The translations under genes were made by a program, and so were the position numbers. Positions 42,327-51,709 of a stretch of 64,000 bases of DNA are shown here, one piece after another (position 1 is the stretch's first letter; each line of letters begins with the position of its first letter). The notes beneath the pieces were generated by a model that saw nothing but the letters and a program-made list of their open reading frames with translations, did not search any database and was not told where the DNA came from. This stretch comes from an uncultured Alistipes sp. Lineage in GTDB: Bacteria > Bacteroidota > Bacteroidia > Bacteroidales > Rikenellaceae. The stretch spans positions 1 to 64,000 of the forward strand of contig CANQDE010000005.1 in assembly GCA_947591475.1 (NCBI GenBank), in the 5' to 3' direction.

Positions 42327-42898
42327 TCGAAATCGACGATAAAATCGTAAGCGCCGACCTGTTGCGCGAATGTTTCGTCTGCGACCTCGCGGCCTGCAAA
42401 GGGGCGTGCTGCGTCGAAGGAAACGCCGGAGCACCGCTCGAAGCGGACGAGGTGGACACGCTCGAACGCGAATACGAAGCCTACAAGCCTTATATGACAT
42501 CGGGAGGCATTGCCGCCATCGAGCGGCAGGGTTTCATGGTCATCGACGAAGAGGGCGACTACACGACCCCGCTTGTCGACGACGCCGAATGCGCCTACTC
42601 TTGTCGCGAAAACGGCATCACCTTTTGTGCCATCGAACGGGCATGGAAAGAGGGTCGCACCCCATTCCGGAAACCCATTTCGTGCCATCTCTATCCGATC
42701 CGGCTCGTGCGGTTTTCCAACGGCACCACCGGTCTCAACTATCATCGGTGGTCGGTCTGCGAGGCAGCGCGAATTTGCGGCAAACAAGCAGGCATACCCG
42801 TCTACAAAACGTTGCGGGAACCTATCATCCGCAAATTCGGCGAAGATTTCTACCGGGCGCTCGAAGCGGCCGAAAACTATTTGCACACTACGAAATAA
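42323..42898 (+). CDS. DUF3109 cysteine-rich protein
   Basis: 191 residues with many conserved cysteines: CFVCDLAACKGACCVEG near the start, CAYSC, TFCAIE, ISCHLYPIRL and VCEAARICG. The family resembles YkgJ-like putative metal- or iron-sulfur-binding proteins. The function is unknown. The ATG overlaps the ddl stop by 4 bases. Confidence 0.88.
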   Translation: MIEIDDKIVSADLLRECFVCDLAACKGACCVEGNAGAPLEADEVDTLEREYEAYKPYMTSGGIAAIERQGFMVIDEEGDYTTPLVDDAECAYSCRENGITFCAIERAWKEGRTPFRKPISCHLYPIRLVRFSNGTTGLNYHRWSVCEAARICGKQAGIPVYKTLREPIIRKFGEDFYRALEAAENYLHTTK

Positions 42899-42904
42899 CG
42901 AACT

Positions 42905-43978
42905 ATGAACCGATTCATCTTTTCCTTCCTCTTCGCAACGACGCTGCTGCCTTTCGCGGTGCACGGACAAGTACCCGAAGACGAAACGCTGATTGCCGAA
43001 GCGAACCAAATCGAAACGCAAATCGATGCCCATGCAGCCGATTCCGTAGCGGCGCTCCGTCTGCGCTTGGAACGCAAACAGATTCTGTCGAATACCGACA
43101 CCAACGACTTGACGATCATCGACACGCTCGATTCGGGCAACGAGGCGTTGCGGGTCATCCTGTACAGCAACAACACTTGGAAATACATCCTCGACCGCGA
43201 AGTGGCTCGAGACAGCACGATCTTCGAAAAATACTGGGATACGACGACGCTCTTTCCCTATCGCGATGTCGATCTGTCGGAATTGCCGCAATCCATCGTC
43301 ATCGAGCTGCTCGATTCCGTAACGAGCTACCATTGTCCTTATCAAGGAAGCATCCATCCGAACGGGAAATTCGGCCCGCGTCGTCGTCGCCAGCATCAGG
43401 GCATCGACCTTCCTCTGAAAACCGGCGACCCGATTTACGCCACATTCAGCGGACGCGTCCGCATTTCGCAATACAATTACGGCGGATACGGCAACTTAGT
43501 CATTATCCGTCATGACAACGGACTGGAAACCTACTACGGCCACTTGGCCGAACGATTGGTCGAGGCGAATCAATGGGTCGAAGCCGGTCAAATCATCGGA
43601 TTGGGCGGTTCGACGGGGCGTTCGACGGGCCCGCACCTGCATTTCGAGACCCGTTATTATGGACGTTCGTTCGACCCCGAACGGCTAATCGACTTCAAAA
43701 ACGGAATCCTTTGTCGGGAAACGTTCCTCTTGAAAAAATCGTTCTTCAGCATCTATTCGAATGCCGGTCAAGATTTCGATGATGAAATGGCCAACGAAGA
43801 GCAAGACAAAAGGGAGATCGCCGAACAGGCTGCCCAACGCTATCACACGATCCGCCGAGGCGATTCGTTGAGTTCATTGGCCAAAAAATACGGGACGACC
43901 GTTACCAACCTTTGTCGATTGAACGGAATCAAACCGACAGCCGTCATTCAGACCGGTAAATCGTTGCGGGTACGTTAA
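42905..43978 (+). CDS. M23-family peptidoglycan peptidase with LysM
   Basis: 357 residues. The signal peptide ends near AVHG. The zinc peptidase domain has HQGIDLPLK and GPHLHFETR, with HxxxD and HxH ligands, and YYGHLAE between. The C-terminal LysM reads YHTIRRGDSLSSLAKKYGTT and LCRLNGIKP. It probably cleaves peptide cross-links in the wall at the periplasmic face. It is the last gene of the run; no strong terminator is visible in the 50 bases before the convergent gene. Confidence 0.9.
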   Translation: MNRFIFSFLFATTLLPFAVHGQVPEDETLIAEANQIETQIDAHAADSVAALRLRLERKQILSNTDTNDLTIIDTLDSGNEALRVILYSNNTWKYILDREVARDSTIFEKYWDTTTLFPYRDVDLSELPQSIVIELLDSVTSYHCPYQGSIHPNGKFGPRRRRQHQGIDLPLKTGDPIYATFSGRVRISQYNYGGYGNLVIIRHDNGLETYYGHLAERLVEANQWVEAGQIIGLGGSTGRSTGPHLHFETRYYGRSFDPERLIDFKNGILCRETFLLKKSFFSIYSNAGQDFDDEMANEEQDKREIAEQAAQRYHTIRRGDSLSSLAKKYGTTVTNLCRLNGIKPTAVIQTGKSLRVR

Positions 43979-44028
43979 ATCGGGCGGTAAAAAATCGAGA
44001 ACGAGCCTGCGCTGGGTCAATCCTCTTT

Positions 44029-44709
44029 TCAGGCGTAATCCCGTTCGCCGAAAATCAACGACCCGATGCGCACCATCGTAGCCCCGCACTCCGTCGCATA
44101 ACCATAATCGTGGGACATGCCCATTGATAAAACGTCGAACCGTGCGCCGAAATAGGGTCGAAGCAGGTCGTAGCAACGTTTCAGTTCGGTGAAATCGCGC
44201 CGAATGGCCTCCGCATCGGTCGTATGGGTCGCAATGCCCATCACGCCCCGCACGCGGACGTTTTCCATCCGAGCGAAAGGGGCCGAACGAACATATTGCA
44301 TCAACTCCGTAAAATCCCAGCCGGTTTTCGTCTCTTCGGCCGCGACCCGAATTTCCAGCAGGATGTCGATCGTCCGGCCGCATTTGGCCGCTTCGCGCTG
44401 GATGGCTTCCGCCAGATGCGCGCTGTCGACCGAATGAATCAAAGCGACGAACGGGGCGATCAGTTTGATTTTATTGGTTTGCAAATGGCCGATCATGTGC
44501 CATTCGATCTCTTTCGGCAGGACTTTCGCCTTTTCGGCCAGTTCTTGGGGACGGCTTTCGCCGAAAATGCGTTGTCCGGCATCGTATGCCGCACGAATCG
44601 CTGCGACGGGATGCGTTTTCGATACCGCAACGAGCGTTACGTTCTCGGGCAAGGTCGACCGCACGAGCGACAACTGACAAGCAATTTTACAATTCGAATC
44701 GGTATTCAT
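44029..44709 (-). CDS. YggS-type PLP-binding protein
   Basis: 226 residues. LVAVSKTHPVAAIRAAYDAG holds the PLP lysine, IFGESRPQEL, WHMIGHLQTNKIKLI and SMGMSHDYGYA(TECGATMVRIGS) complete the family signature. Members keep vitamin B6 homeostasis without a catalytic reaction of their own. On the minus strand TAATTTTG (plus 44714-44721) is a good -7 box just upstream of the start. Confidence 0.92.
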   Translation of the reverse strand: MNTDSNCKIACQLSLVRSTLPENVTLVAVSKTHPVAAIRAAYDAGQRIFGESRPQELAEKAKVLPKEIEWHMIGHLQTNKIKLIAPFVALIHSVDSAHLAEAIQREAAKCGRTIDILLEIRVAAEETKTGWDFTELMQYVRSAPFARMENVRVRGVMGIATHTTDAEAIRRDFTELKRCYDLLRPYFGARFDVLSMGMSHDYGYATECGATMVRIGSLIFGERDYA

Positions 44710-44827
44710 ACGACAAAATTACGCAAAAATCCTGCAACGGGAAAATCCCGCGCCTACAAAACCGCTCCGAACGACGCGAAACCACCGATTTTATTCACTT
44801 CGTTCGAGTGCTGGCCAATCTCCGTTT

Positions 44828-44858
44828 TTTGGCATTTGCGAATAGTTTGCTATCTTTA
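44828..44858 (+). promoter_or_regulatory. Promoter of the C69 dipeptidase gene
   Basis: TTTG at 44828-44831, 19 bases, TATCTTTA at 44851-44858, one base from consensus, 20 bases before the ATG. Confidence 0.7.
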
Positions 44859-44878
44859 TACCGCAAAAAGCCAAAAGA

Positions 44879-46579
44879 ATGAAAAAAGTCCGCTTCCTAC
44901 TCGTTGCAATCGCAACATTCGCTTACGGCGCAGCATCGGCCTGCACCAACTTCATCATAACCAAAGGCGCTTCGACCGACGGTTCGATCATGGTCTCCTA
45001 TGCGGCCGATTCGCATGCCCTGTACGGTGCGCTCTACCACACCCCGGGCGGCAAACACAAGGCCGGTACGATGATGCCCGTTTACGAATGGGACACGGGA
45101 CGTTATCTGACCGATATTCCGCAGGTCGCCGAAACCTATTCGACCATCGGCAACATGAATGAACATTCGTTAGTCATCGGAGAAACGACCTTCGGCGGCC
45201 GCGCCGAGCTGGCCGATTCGACCGGAAAAATCGACTACGGTTCGTTGATTTACATTGCGTTGCAACGTGCCCGCACGGCTCGTGAGGCGATTCGGGTCAT
45301 CGCCGAGCTGGCCAACACCTACGGTTACGCATCGTCGGGCGAATCGTTCTCCATCGCCGATACCGAAGAAGCATGGATTATGGAGTTGATCGGCAAGGGA
45401 TACCAAGACGACGGAGCGGGCAACAACCTCCGAAAAGGCATCGTCTGGGTCGCCCGACGCATTCCCGACGGCTATGTCTGCGCCCATGCCAATCAATCGC
45501 GCATCACGAATTTCCCGCTCGATGACCCCGAAAACTGTCTGTATGCGCCCGATGTCATTTCATTCGCCCGCGAAATGGGTTATTATGAAGGCACGGATGA
45601 AAATTTCAGTTTCTGCGATGCCTATTGTCCGGCCGATTTCGGTGCCCTGCGCGGTTGCGAAGCCCGTGTATGGGCCTTTTTCCGCACGGTAGCCGACGGA
45701 ATGGATGCCTATCAAGATTATGCGATGGGGTACAATCCGGCCAACAAGATGCCCTTGTGGGTCGAGCCTCGGACAAAAGTATCGCCTAAAACCGTATTCG
45801 ACTGCATGCGCGATCATTACGAAGGCACGCCGATGGATATGACCCGCGATCTCGGAGCCGGCGGCCATGCCTGCCCCTACCGCTGGCGACCGATGGAATT
45901 CGAGGTCGACGGTAAAACCTACGTCAACGAACGGGCGACCGCCACGCAGCAAACCGGATTCTGGTTCGTATCGCAAGCCCGTCCGCAGCAGCCCGACGAC
46001 ATGGGGATTCTGTGGTTCGGGGTCGACGATGCCGCCACCTCCTGCCTGACACCGATTTATTGCTCGGCAACCGAAGTGCCGGAATGTTTCAGCGAAACGA
46101 ACGGTTCGATGCTCGACTACTCGCCGACAGCGGCATTCTGGCTGTTCAACCGGACGACGAATTTCGCCTACATGCGCTACGACATGATTTCGGCCGACAT
46201 CCGCAAAGTCGCCGACGACTGGGAAACCCTCAAACTGCAAGTGCAGATACCGCTCGTAGATTCGGAAGCAGCTAAACTTCCGGCAAAAAAACGGACCCGC
46301 TATCTGACGGACTATTCCGTAAATTCGGCTCAAAACCTGTTCGACCGCTGGTCGAAACTGAACGAGTACCTCTTAATAAAATACGTCGACGGCAACGTGA
46401 AGAGCGAGCACGCCGATGTGCTGGATTATCTCGATGGCACGAACCGTGCGGCCCATTTCGTGGATAACGGCAGCGGACGCCGGATTCCGGACAAAATCCA
46501 ATTCCCGGGATACAACGAAAAGTGGAAACGGGCCGTTGCGGCAGACAATGGAGAGGTGTTGCGCGTACCGAAAAAATAG
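44879..46579 (+). CDS. C69-family dipeptidase
   Basis: 566 residues. The signal peptide ends in ASACTNFIITKGASTDGS; the Cys after the cleavage site is the N-terminal nucleophile of C69 (Ntn-hydrolase) peptidases. ADSHALYG, GETTFGGR and PDGYVCAHANQSRITNFP are conserved. It would cleave dipeptides in the periplasm. It is preceded by its own promoter and followed after 10 bases by lpdA. Confidence 0.92.
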   Translation: MKKVRFLLVAIATFAYGAASACTNFIITKGASTDGSIMVSYAADSHALYGALYHTPGGKHKAGTMMPVYEWDTGRYLTDIPQVAETYSTIGNMNEHSLVIGETTFGGRAELADSTGKIDYGSLIYIALQRARTAREAIRVIAELANTYGYASSGESFSIADTEEAWIMELIGKGYQDDGAGNNLRKGIVWVARRIPDGYVCAHANQSRITNFPLDDPENCLYAPDVISFAREMGYYEGTDENFSFCDAYCPADFGALRGCEARVWAFFRTVADGMDAYQDYAMGYNPANKMPLWVEPRTKVSPKTVFDCMRDHYEGTPMDMTRDLGAGGHACPYRWRPMEFEVDGKTYVNERATATQQTGFWFVSQARPQQPDDMGILWFGVDDAATSCLTPIYCSATEVPECFSETNGSMLDYSPTAAFWLFNRTTNFAYMRYDMISADIRKVADDWETLKLQVQIPLVDSEAAKLPAKKRTRYLTDYSVNSAQNLFDRWSKLNEYLLIKYVDGNVKSEHADVLDYLDGTNRAAHFVDNGSGRRIPDKIQFPGYNEKWKRAVAADNGEVLRVPKK

Positions 46580-46589
46580 GCAATCTATT

Positions 46590-47966
46590 ATGAAATACGA
46601 TATTATCGTTGTGGGGAGTGGGCCCGGCGGCTATGTGGCGGCCATACGGGCCGCCCAATTAGGCAAGAAAGTCGCCCTCGTCGAACGGGCGGAACCCGGG
46701 GGCGTCTGCCTCAACTGGGGGTGTATTCCGACGAAAGCCCTGTTGAAAAGCGCACAAGTCTATGCCGATTGTTCCGCAGCCGCCCGCTACGGACTGGAAC
46801 TCTCGGGCGAAGTTCGACCCAATCTGGAAAAAATCGTCGCACGGTCGCGCGAGGTTGCCCAAACGATGTCGAAAGGCATCCGGTTCCTACTCGATAAAAA
46901 CGGAATCGAGCTGATTCACGGATTCGGACGGCTTACGGCTCGGGGGCATGTGGATGTCGATGGCGTCAATTACGAAGCCGAACACATCCTTCTCGCCACG
47001 GGAGCCCGCCCGCGCGAAATGCCGTTCATGCGAATCGACGGCGAACACATCATCACCTCGAAACAGGCGCTGACACTCGCGAAGTTGCCGCAGTCGATGA
47101 TCGTGATCGGATCGGGAGCGATCGGAATCGAATTCGCCTGGTTCTACGCCACGTTGGGCGTGAAAGTTACCGTCATCGAATACCTGCCGCGCATCCTGCC
47201 GCTCGAAGACGAAGAGGTATCGAAGACCGTCGAACGCACTTTCCGCAAACTGCGGGCAACGGTGCTCACTTCGACGACGGTCAAACAAGTCGAAGTCTCG
47301 TCGGACGGCGTTTGCCAAGTGGAAATCGAAGGCAAAAAGGGCATGGAGACGCTCTCGGCCGACAAAGTGCTCTCAGCAATCGGCATTCAGGCGAATATCG
47401 AGGGCATCGGGTTAGAAGAGCTCGGCGTGGAAGTCGAACGCGGCAAAATCAAGGTCGACGAATACTACCGCACGAATGTAGCGGGCATTTATGCGATCGG
47501 CGACATCGTACCCGGGCCGGCATTGGCGCACGTAGCCTCGGCCGAGGGCATCTGCTGCGTCGAACAGATCTGCGGGCTGAATCCGCAACCGGTTGACTAT
47601 ACGACCATTCCGTCGTGCATTTTCACCACGCCGGAGGTCGCATCGGTCGGCGCGACCGAACAACAGCTCCAAGAACAGGGAATCGAATACAAAGTCGGCC
47701 GTTTTCCTTTCACGGCCTCGGGAAAGGCGACCGCGACGGGCGACCGCGACGGATTCATTAAATTGCTTTTCGGGGCGGATGACCGACTGCTCGGGGCCCA
47801 CATGGTCGGTGCGCACGTTACGGAGATGCTGGCGGAACCGACCTTGGCCAAAGCACTCGGAGCGACGGCCCACCAAATCGCCCGCACCATCCATGCGCAT
47901 CCGACGATGAACGAAGGAATCATGGAGGCGGCCGAAGCCGCCCTCGGCGCAGCGATTCATCTGTAA
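46590..47966 (+). CDS. lpdA: Dihydrolipoyl dehydrogenase
   Basis: 458 residues from the ATG at 46590. VVGSGPGGYVAAIRAAQLG binds FAD, GGVCLNWGCIPTKALL carries the redox disulfide, VIGSGAIGIEFAWFYATLG binds NAD, and HAHPTMNEGIMEAA has the active-site His-Glu pair. It reoxidises lipoamide in 2-oxoacid dehydrogenase or glycine-cleavage complexes; none of those genes is in the window. An upstream in-frame open stretch is antisense noise from the C69 gene. Confidence 0.95.
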   Translation: MKYDIIVVGSGPGGYVAAIRAAQLGKKVALVERAEPGGVCLNWGCIPTKALLKSAQVYADCSAAARYGLELSGEVRPNLEKIVARSREVAQTMSKGIRFLLDKNGIELIHGFGRLTARGHVDVDGVNYEAEHILLATGARPREMPFMRIDGEHIITSKQALTLAKLPQSMIVIGSGAIGIEFAWFYATLGVKVTVIEYLPRILPLEDEEVSKTVERTFRKLRATVLTSTTVKQVEVSSDGVCQVEIEGKKGMETLSADKVLSAIGIQANIEGIGLEELGVEVERGKIKVDEYYRTNVAGIYAIGDIVPGPALAHVASAEGICCVEQICGLNPQPVDYTTIPSCIFTTPEVASVGATEQQLQEQGIEYKVGRFPFTASGKATATGDRDGFIKLLFGADDRLLGAHMVGAHVTEMLAEPTLAKALGATAHQIARTIHAHPTMNEGIMEAAEAALGAAIHL

Positions 47967-47989
47967 TCCGAACTCAACGGACAAAACGA

Positions 47990-48017
47990 AATGGGCCGAA
48001 ATTACTTTCGGCCCATT
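47990..48017. terminator. Bidirectional terminator between lpdA and truA
   Basis: AATGGGCCGAA/TTCGGCCCATT, an 11-bp perfect stem, preceded by an A-rich and followed by a T-rich stretch. Confidence 0.85.
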
Positions 48018-48050
48018 GTTTCATTATTATGGCATCCGGAGTGCGGTAAA

Positions 48051-48812
48051 TCAACGCCACCGGCGTTCGAAAAGTTCAGTAGGGTAGCGTATATCGCTGA
48101 GGAACAACCCCTGTGCAGGTGCTCCTCCGCTCGAACGGGACAAATCGCGCGCCGCCACGATTTCACGGAATTGCTCCGGTGTATAACGTCCCCGCCCAAC
48201 ATCGACCAAGGTTCCGACAATCGCCCGCACCATATTGCGCAGAAAGCGGTCGGCCCGAATCGTGAAACACAATGTACCGGACGGTTCCACTTGCCAATCG
48301 GCCCGCAGAAGATGGCAAATGTTCGTATGGTTGTTCGAATTGAGTTTGGCGAACGATGTGAAATCATCGAATTCCAGCAACCGGGCCGCCGCTTCATTCA
48401 TGCGCGGCACGTCCAACGGCACGTAATACTGCCACGAGCTGTGGCGAGTAAACGGATTTTTGTGCGGTTCGATGAAATAGCGATATTCCCGTTCGCGCGC
48501 GCTGAAACGGGCATGCGCCTCATCGGGAACCGGCGTCAGCGTCCCGACCGCAATATCGGGCGGCAACAGATAATCGAGTTTGTATAAAATCTGCTGCGGA
48601 TCGGCGATCGGTTCCGCGACATCGAAATGCGCCACATAATACGAAGCATTGACCCCCGTATCGGTACGTCCGGCACCGGTCAACTCGATCGGCGTCCGCA
48701 ACAAGGTAGACAAAGCCCGTTCGAGCGTTTGCTGTACGGTAGGCTGATCGGGCTGCCGCTGCCAGCCGCAATAAGCGGCTCCGTCGTATTTCAATTCCGC
48801 AAAGTACCGCAT
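48051..48812 (-). CDS. truA: tRNA pseudouridine synthase A
   Basis: 253 residues. YDGAAYCGWQRQPDQPTVQ begins the fold, GAGRTDTGVNA carries the catalytic Asp, and RFLRNMVRAIVGTLVDVGRG is the C-terminal signature. It makes pseudouridine at tRNA positions 38-40. It is convergent with lpdA and divergent from dapB. Confidence 0.96.
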   Translation of the reverse strand: MRYFAELKYDGAAYCGWQRQPDQPTVQQTLERALSTLLRTPIELTGAGRTDTGVNASYYVAHFDVAEPIADPQQILYKLDYLLPPDIAVGTLTPVPDEAHARFSAREREYRYFIEPHKNPFTRHSSWQYYVPLDVPRMNEAAARLLEFDDFTSFAKLNSNNHTNICHLLRADWQVEPSGTLCFTIRADRFLRNMVRAIVGTLVDVGRGRYTPEQFREIVAARDLSRSSGGAPAQGLFLSDIRYPTELFERRWR

Positions 48813-48817
48813 GTGTG

Positions 48818-48825
48818 CAAAGGTA
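48818..48825 (-). promoter_or_regulatory. -7 box touching the truA start
   Basis: TACCTTTG on the minus strand (consensus TAnnTTTG) ends 6 bases before the truA ATG, so the transcript would be leaderless or nearly so. No good -33 element is seen. Confidence 0.42.
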
Positions 48826-48978
48826 ATAAAAAAACAGCCGACTATATTCCGTTATCCCGCATACTGGATACTATTTTCGCTTTTCGCACGTTATTGGAAA
48901 AAGGTTATGAAAATCGCCGCGAAATTCCTATCTTTGTTGTCTGATTCCGACAGACAAAGAATCATTCACGACTTGCAT

Positions 48979-48986
48979 TATCTTTG
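48979..48986 (+). promoter_or_regulatory. -7 box for the dapB-lepB-uvrA run
   Basis: TATCTTTG, exact consensus, 27 bases before dapB. A second identical box lies at 48929-48936. Neither has a clear -33 TTTG. The 200 bases between truA and dapB show no gene. Confidence 0.5.
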
Positions 48987-49013
48987 TGCAGACATTGATG
49001 TAGATAGATTAAG

Positions 49014-49751
49014 ATGAAAACAGCGATCATAGGATATGGCAAAATGGGGCGGGAAATCGAAAAAATTCTCGCCGAACGCGGCCATGAAATAGGGCTCATC
49101 ATCGACGTCGACAACCGAGCGGATTTGGATACCCGACACCTTGCGGAGATTGACGTGGCTCTGGAATTTACGACACCGGCCACAGCTTACGAAAATATCC
49201 GCTGCTGCATCGACCGCGGAACGCCCGTAGTGAGCGGGACGACCGGCTGGACGGCCCGACTGCCGGAGCTGGAAACCCGCTGTCGGGAAAAGGGCGGAGC
49301 GTTGTTCTATGCCTCCAATTTCTGTTTGGGCGTCAATCTGCTGTTCCAACTCAATCGCCAACTGGCTGCCATGATCGACCGTGTAGGCGGTTACGAAGTC
49401 GGAATCGAAGAGATTCACCACACCCAAAAGAAAGATGCGCCGAGCGGCACCGCCATCACGCTGGCCGAAGGGATTATCGAGCATCTGCATACGAAACACA
49501 GTTGGGTGAACGATCTCCCTGCGGCTCCCGATCAAATCGAAATTCGTTCAGTTCGCGAAGGGGACATCCCGGGCATCCACACCATCCGCTACGAATCGGC
49601 GGACGACCGGATCGAACTGCGGCACGCCATCAAAAACCGGCGCACGCTGGCACTCGGCGCCGTCATTGCCGCGGAGTTTCTCTGCGGGAAACAAGGCGTA
49701 TACACGATGAAAGACTTACTCGGAAACAATCATATCAAAACCGATGAATAA
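49014..49751 (+). CDS. dapB: 4-hydroxy-tetrahydrodipicolinate reductase
   Basis: 245 residues. IIGYGKMGREIEKI is the nucleotide loop (IGxGxMG), SGTTGW follows, EIHHTQKKDAPSGTA holds the catalytic His/Lys and substrate loop. It reduces HTPA in lysine and diaminopimelate synthesis. Its 3' end overlaps lepB by 8 bases. Confidence 0.95.
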   Translation: MKTAIIGYGKMGREIEKILAERGHEIGLIIDVDNRADLDTRHLAEIDVALEFTTPATAYENIRCCIDRGTPVVSGTTGWTARLPELETRCREKGGALFYASNFCLGVNLLFQLNRQLAAMIDRVGGYEVGIEEIHHTQKKDAPSGTAITLAEGIIEHLHTKHSWVNDLPAAPDQIEIRSVREGDIPGIHTIRYESADDRIELRHAIKNRRTLALGAVIAAEFLCGKQGVYTMKDLLGNNHIKTDE

Positions 49752-51102
49752 AGAGAAAATCAAACGGTTCTTACGGAACAAGTGGGTGGGGTTCACGCTG
49801 GCGGCCGTGCTCTACACCCTGTGGTTCGTGATTTGGACGGGCAATCCGTGGCTGTTGCTGGGATTGCCGATTATCTTCGACTTCTACATCACGCACTATT
49901 TCTACCGCTTCGTATGGCACCGCAATGCCGAAATGTGCGAACGCAGCAAAATCTACAAAACCATTTACGAATGGGTCAATGCCATCGTATTCGCCACGGT
50001 CGTCGCCTCGCTCGTCCATATTTTCTTCTTCCAGATGTACGTCATCCCCACCTCGTCAATGGAAAAATCGCTGCTCGTGGGCGACTACCTCTATGTCAGC
50101 AAGGTAACCTACGGGCCGCAAATGCCCAATACGCCGGTATCTTTCCCGTTCGTCCACCACACCATGCCGTTCTCGAAAACCCGCAAATCGTTCTCCGAAA
50201 TCATCCGATGGCCCTATCACCGGTTGAAAGGCTTGCGGAAAATCCGCCGCAACGATGTCGTGGTCTTCAACTTTCCGGCCGGCGATACGGTCTTGCTCGA
50301 AAATCAAGCCGTCAGCTATTACGACGTGCTGCGCGGATACGAAAGTTCCTACGGAAAGGAACAGGCCCGCGAAGAACTGGCCAAAGAGTATACGGTCATC
50401 AGCCGTCCGGTCGACAAACGGGAGAACTACATCAAACGCTGCGTCGCCATTCCGGGCGATACGCTCGAAGTCCGCGACGGACGGGTTTGGGTGAACGGCT
50501 CGCCGCAGGAGCCCATCGAAGGGTTGCAATACATGTACATCGTGCAAACGTCGGAACCTTTCTCGCAATATGCGGTCGAGAAGCTCGGAATCACCGAATA
50601 CAGCGGCAACGGTTCGGTCTACTACATGTATCTCACGGACGAAGCGGCCGACAAAATTCGCGAATTGAAAAACGTGCTGTCGCTGCGCCGTTACGTCTAC
50701 ACGCCCAACACCGACGTCTTCCCGCAATGGGAAATGCCGCGCTGGAGCCAAGATAACTACGGGCCGATCTGGATTCCGAAAAAGGGCACAACCGTTCAAC
50801 TGACGGCCGACAATCTGCCGCTATTCCGCCGCATCATCGAGACCTACGAAGGCCATTCGCTCGAAGAACGCGACGGGTGCATTTACATCGACGGAGAGGA
50901 GGCCTCCGAATACACCTTTGCGATGGACTACTACTGGATGATGGGCGACAACCGCCACAACTCGGCCGATTCGCGGTTCTGGGGCTATGTGCCCGAAGAT
51001 CATATCGTCGGCAAGGCCTCTTTCATCTGGCTGTCGCTCGATGCCAATCGATCGTTCCCCTCGAACATCCGTTGGAAGCGTCTTTTCCGAAAAGTGCGAT
51101 AG
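49744..51102 (+). CDS. lepB: Signal peptidase I
   Basis: 452 residues, larger than the about 325 of E. coli LepB. Two membrane segments lie at about 14-58 and 79-98. The catalytic Ser is in VIPTSSMEKSL and the catalytic Lys in RENYIKRCVAIPGD; GDNRHNSADSRFWGYVPEDHIVG is box E. Between the Lys box and box E lies about 150 residues of extra periplasmic sequence. It cleaves signal peptides at the outer face of the inner membrane. Confidence 0.93.
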   Translation: MNKEKIKRFLRNKWVGFTLAAVLYTLWFVIWTGNPWLLLGLPIIFDFYITHYFYRFVWHRNAEMCERSKIYKTIYEWVNAIVFATVVASLVHIFFFQMYVIPTSSMEKSLLVGDYLYVSKVTYGPQMPNTPVSFPFVHHTMPFSKTRKSFSEIIRWPYHRLKGLRKIRRNDVVVFNFPAGDTVLLENQAVSYYDVLRGYESSYGKEQAREELAKEYTVISRPVDKRENYIKRCVAIPGDTLEVRDGRVWVNGSPQEPIEGLQYMYIVQTSEPFSQYAVEKLGITEYSGNGSVYYMYLTDEAADKIRELKNVLSLRRYVYTPNTDVFPQWEMPRWSQDNYGPIWIPKKGTTVQLTADNLPLFRRIIETYEGHSLEERDGCIYIDGEEASEYTFAMDYYWMMGDNRHNSADSRFWGYVPEDHIVGKASFIWLSLDANRSFPSNIRWKRLFRKVR

Positions 51103-51106
51103 CAGC

Positions 51107-51709
51107 GTGGCGGAAGACAGTTATCTGACCCTCGCCGCACCTGCCGAAGCGGCCCTGCGCGAACGAAGCAGCAAATTTCTCGCATTCGCCTGGCCGGTGC
51201 GGAACGAAGAGGAGATTCGGACGCACCTCGAAGCGTTGCGCAAACGCTACTACGACGCAACGCATCATTGTTATGCCTGGCGATTGGGAGCGGACGGAGC
51301 CGCCTGGCGGGCCAACGACGATGGCGAGCCGTCGGGAACGGCCGGAAAACCCATCCTCGGGCAAATGTTGTCGCGTTCCGTTACAGATTGCCTCGTCGTA
51401 ATCGTCCGTTACTTCGGCGGGACGAAACTCGGAGTTCCGGGGCTGATCGCTGCCTACAAAGAGGCGACGGCCGCCGTTCTGGATGCAGCTGACATCATCG
51501 AACGAACCGTCGATCGGATTATTCGGGTCGATTTTCCTTACTTAGCGATGAACGAAATCATGCGGGTCGTCAAAGACGAACAGCCCGACATCCTGCGGCA
51601 ATCGTTCGACAATCTGTGTACGATGGAGTTCGCCATCCGAGCAAGCAAGGCGGATCGGCTGACCGAAAAACTGAAAAAAGCCGGGGGCAGCATCCCCGAA
51701 AAGGAATAA
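51107..51709 (+). CDS. IMPACT-family (YigZ) protein
   Basis: 200 residues from a GTG at 51107, the only sensible start after the lepB stop. [32 protein letters not shown] and [24 protein letters not shown] are the family signature. The biochemical role is not established. It ends directly against uvrA (stop TAA then ATG). Confidence 0.9.
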   Translation: MAEDSYLTLAAPAEAALRERSSKFLAFAWPVRNEEEIRTHLEALRKRYYDATHHCYAWRLGADGAAWRANDDGEPSGTAGKPILGQMLSRSVTDCLVVIVRYFGGTKLGVPGLIAAYKEATAAVLDAADIIERTVDRIIRVDFPYLAMNEIMRVVKDEQPDILRQSFDNLCTMEFAIRASKADRLTEKLKKAGGSIPEKE

